The notes under the pieces are model-generated. The model ran no database searches. It worked only from the letters and a program-made list of their open reading frames with translations, and was not told the origin of the DNA. A stretch of 14,650 nt of DNA from Treponema sp. UBA1233 (GTDB lineage: Bacteria > Spirochaetota > Spirochaetia > Treponematales > Treponemataceae). This document shows, one piece after another, positions 13,870-14,650 of this stretch (position 1 is its first letter; each line of letters begins with the position of its first letter). Position numbers and translations under genes: made by a program. The DNA lies in assembly GCA_002309305.1 (NCBI GenBank), contig DBWR01000033.1, positions 1 to 14,650 of the forward strand. The letters are read 5' to 3'.

Positions 13870-13887
13870 TATAAAGATGGCAACTAC

Positions 13888-13916
13888 TTCACGACATGGC
13901 GATAATCTGCTATAAT
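13888..13916 (+). promoter_or_regulatory. Promoter of lepA
   Basis: TTCACG (13888-13893, 4 of 6), 17-bp spacer, TATAAT (13911-13916). The lepA ATG is 9 nt past the -10 box, leaving at most a leader of 2-3 nt and no ribosome site. It lies 19 nt outside the right arm of the inverted-repeat element. Confidence 0.65.
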
Positions 13917-13925
13917 CTTACCATT

Positions 13926-14650
13926 ATGGTAGACTTAAAGTACAAGAGGAATTTCTGCATTACGGCGCATATTGACCACGGAAAGTCAACGCTTGCCGAC
14001 CGTTTGATTCAAAAGGCAAAAATCATCGAAGACCGCCAGATGATGAACCAGATTCTGGACAACATGGACATAGAACGAGAACGCGGCATTACGATAAAAA
14101 GCCAGGCGGTAACAATTCCATACCATGCAAAGGACGGACACGATTACGAGCTTAATTTTGTTGATACACCGGGACACGTGGACTTTAGCTATGAGGTAAG
14201 CCGTGCCATTGCTTCCTGCGAGGGTGCACTTCTTTTGATTGATGCGACCCAGGGTGTTGAAAGCCAGACCGTAAGCAACATGTACATGGCTCTTGAACAG
14301 GATTTGACCATAGTTCCAGTCATAAACAAAATAGACCTTGCCAGTGCGGACATAGAAAGCGTAAAGCACCAGATAGACCACGATCTTGGACTAGACTCTG
14401 CGGATGCCCAGCTGGTTTCTGCAAAGACAGGTCAGGGGATAGACGACCTTATGGAGGCCATAGTAACCAAATTTCCGGCTCCCACAGGAAACGTGGAAAA
14501 TCCCCTTCAGGCCCTCATCTTCGACTGCCACTACGACGAATACCGTGGGGTTGTAGTTCACATCAGGATCAAGGAGGGCAGGGTAAAGACAGGAGACGTA
14601 ATCCGCCTTATGAGCTCTGGTGCGGAATACAAGGTTGAGCAGGCCGGCAT
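13926..14650 (+). CDS. lepA: Elongation factor 4 (LepA), N-terminal part; runs off the window
   Basis: Ribosome-bound translational GTPase that helps ribosome biogenesis and initiation and can back-translocate stalled ribosomes. The 241 residues visible cover the GTPase domain and the start of domain II. The motifs are complete: G1 AHIDHGKST (14-22), switch I RERGITIKSQAV (51-62), G3 DTPGHVDF (80-87), G4 NKID (134-137) and G5 SAK (165-167). The RNFCITAHIDHGKSTLADR opening and the IDLASAD segment after NKID separate LepA from EF-G. The start is set by alignment of the N-terminus with the family; no Shine-Dalgarno is present. The gene continues past 14650, so its end here is artificial. Confidence 0.96.
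   Translation, partial: MVDLKYKRNFCITAHIDHGKSTLADRLIQKAKIIEDRQMMNQILDNMDIERERGITIKSQAVTIPYHAKDGHDYELNFVDTPGHVDFSYEVSRAIASCEGALLLIDATQGVESQTVSNMYMALEQDLTIVPVINKIDLASADIESVKHQIDHDLGLDSADAQLVSAKTGQGIDDLMEAIVTKFPAPTGNVENPLQALIFDCHYDEYRGVVVHIRIKEGRVKTGDVIRLMSSGAEYKVEQAG

Noticed and set aside
13641..13874. 77-residue plus-strand ORF before lepA taken as a real membrane protein
   Set aside because: The hydrophobic C-terminal part is the translation of the right arm of the palindrome; no ribosome site precedes ATG 13641. Kept only as a possible decayed remnant.
13986..14381. 131-residue minus-strand ORF inside lepA
   Set aside because: It is exactly antisense to the GTPase domain of lepA; a shadow of the coding strand.

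Overview
The window looks like a chromosome segment of a Treponema-like spirochaete of moderate to low GC. This is an inference from the L25/CTC and TilS neighbourhood, the run of exported proteins and lipoproteins, a NADase-type glycan-binding domain protein, and a PD-(D/E)XK 'Rpn' transposase-family gene. Core genes sit at both ends: a tRNA-Gln 3' end, rplY and tilS on the left, and the 5' part of lepA on the right. The ~8 kb between holds cell-envelope and accessory genes.

Left part (1-5971): the tRNA end is followed by rplY (ribosomal protein L25/CTC) and a clear intrinsic terminator. tilS overlaps by a few bases, or abuts, a large exported protein with TPR-like helices and four Asp-rich loops. 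Next is a lipoprotein serine protease of the HtrA/S1C type with an intact His-Asp-Ser triad and a PDZ domain.

Middle part (5999-9814): two exported proteins, one with YD/RHS-like repeats and one with a C-terminal NADase-type glycan-binding domain. They are followed on the minus strand by a membrane-anchored HExxH metallopeptidase-like protein and a two-TM YcxB-like protein. These two minus-strand genes share a duplicated promoter region. The DNA here is visibly more AT-rich than the left part.

Toxin-antitoxin part (9921-11459): a brnT-brnA type II toxin-antitoxin pair is transcribed divergently from the YcxB-like gene. Its promoter carries a perfect 19-bp palindrome over the -10 box and start codon. 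A secreted protein and a small DUF3601-like protein follow closely on the same strand.

Right part (11460-14650): 18-bp direct repeats that may be an insertion-sequence remnant, a minus-strand lipoprotein with its own promoter and a possible 17-residue ORF upstream, and the Rpn-type nuclease gene between diverged direct repeats. A ~250-bp nested inverted-repeat element with a strong central hairpin lies just before lepA. Several genes (YcxB-like, brnT, lepA, perhaps the peptidase) have a TATAAT box only 6-9 nt before an ATG and no Shine-Dalgarno, which suggests leaderless transcripts. No complete novel defence or mobile system is evident. The most unusual items are the nested palindrome, the duplicated promoter, the leaderless starts and the brnTA-linked exported gene.
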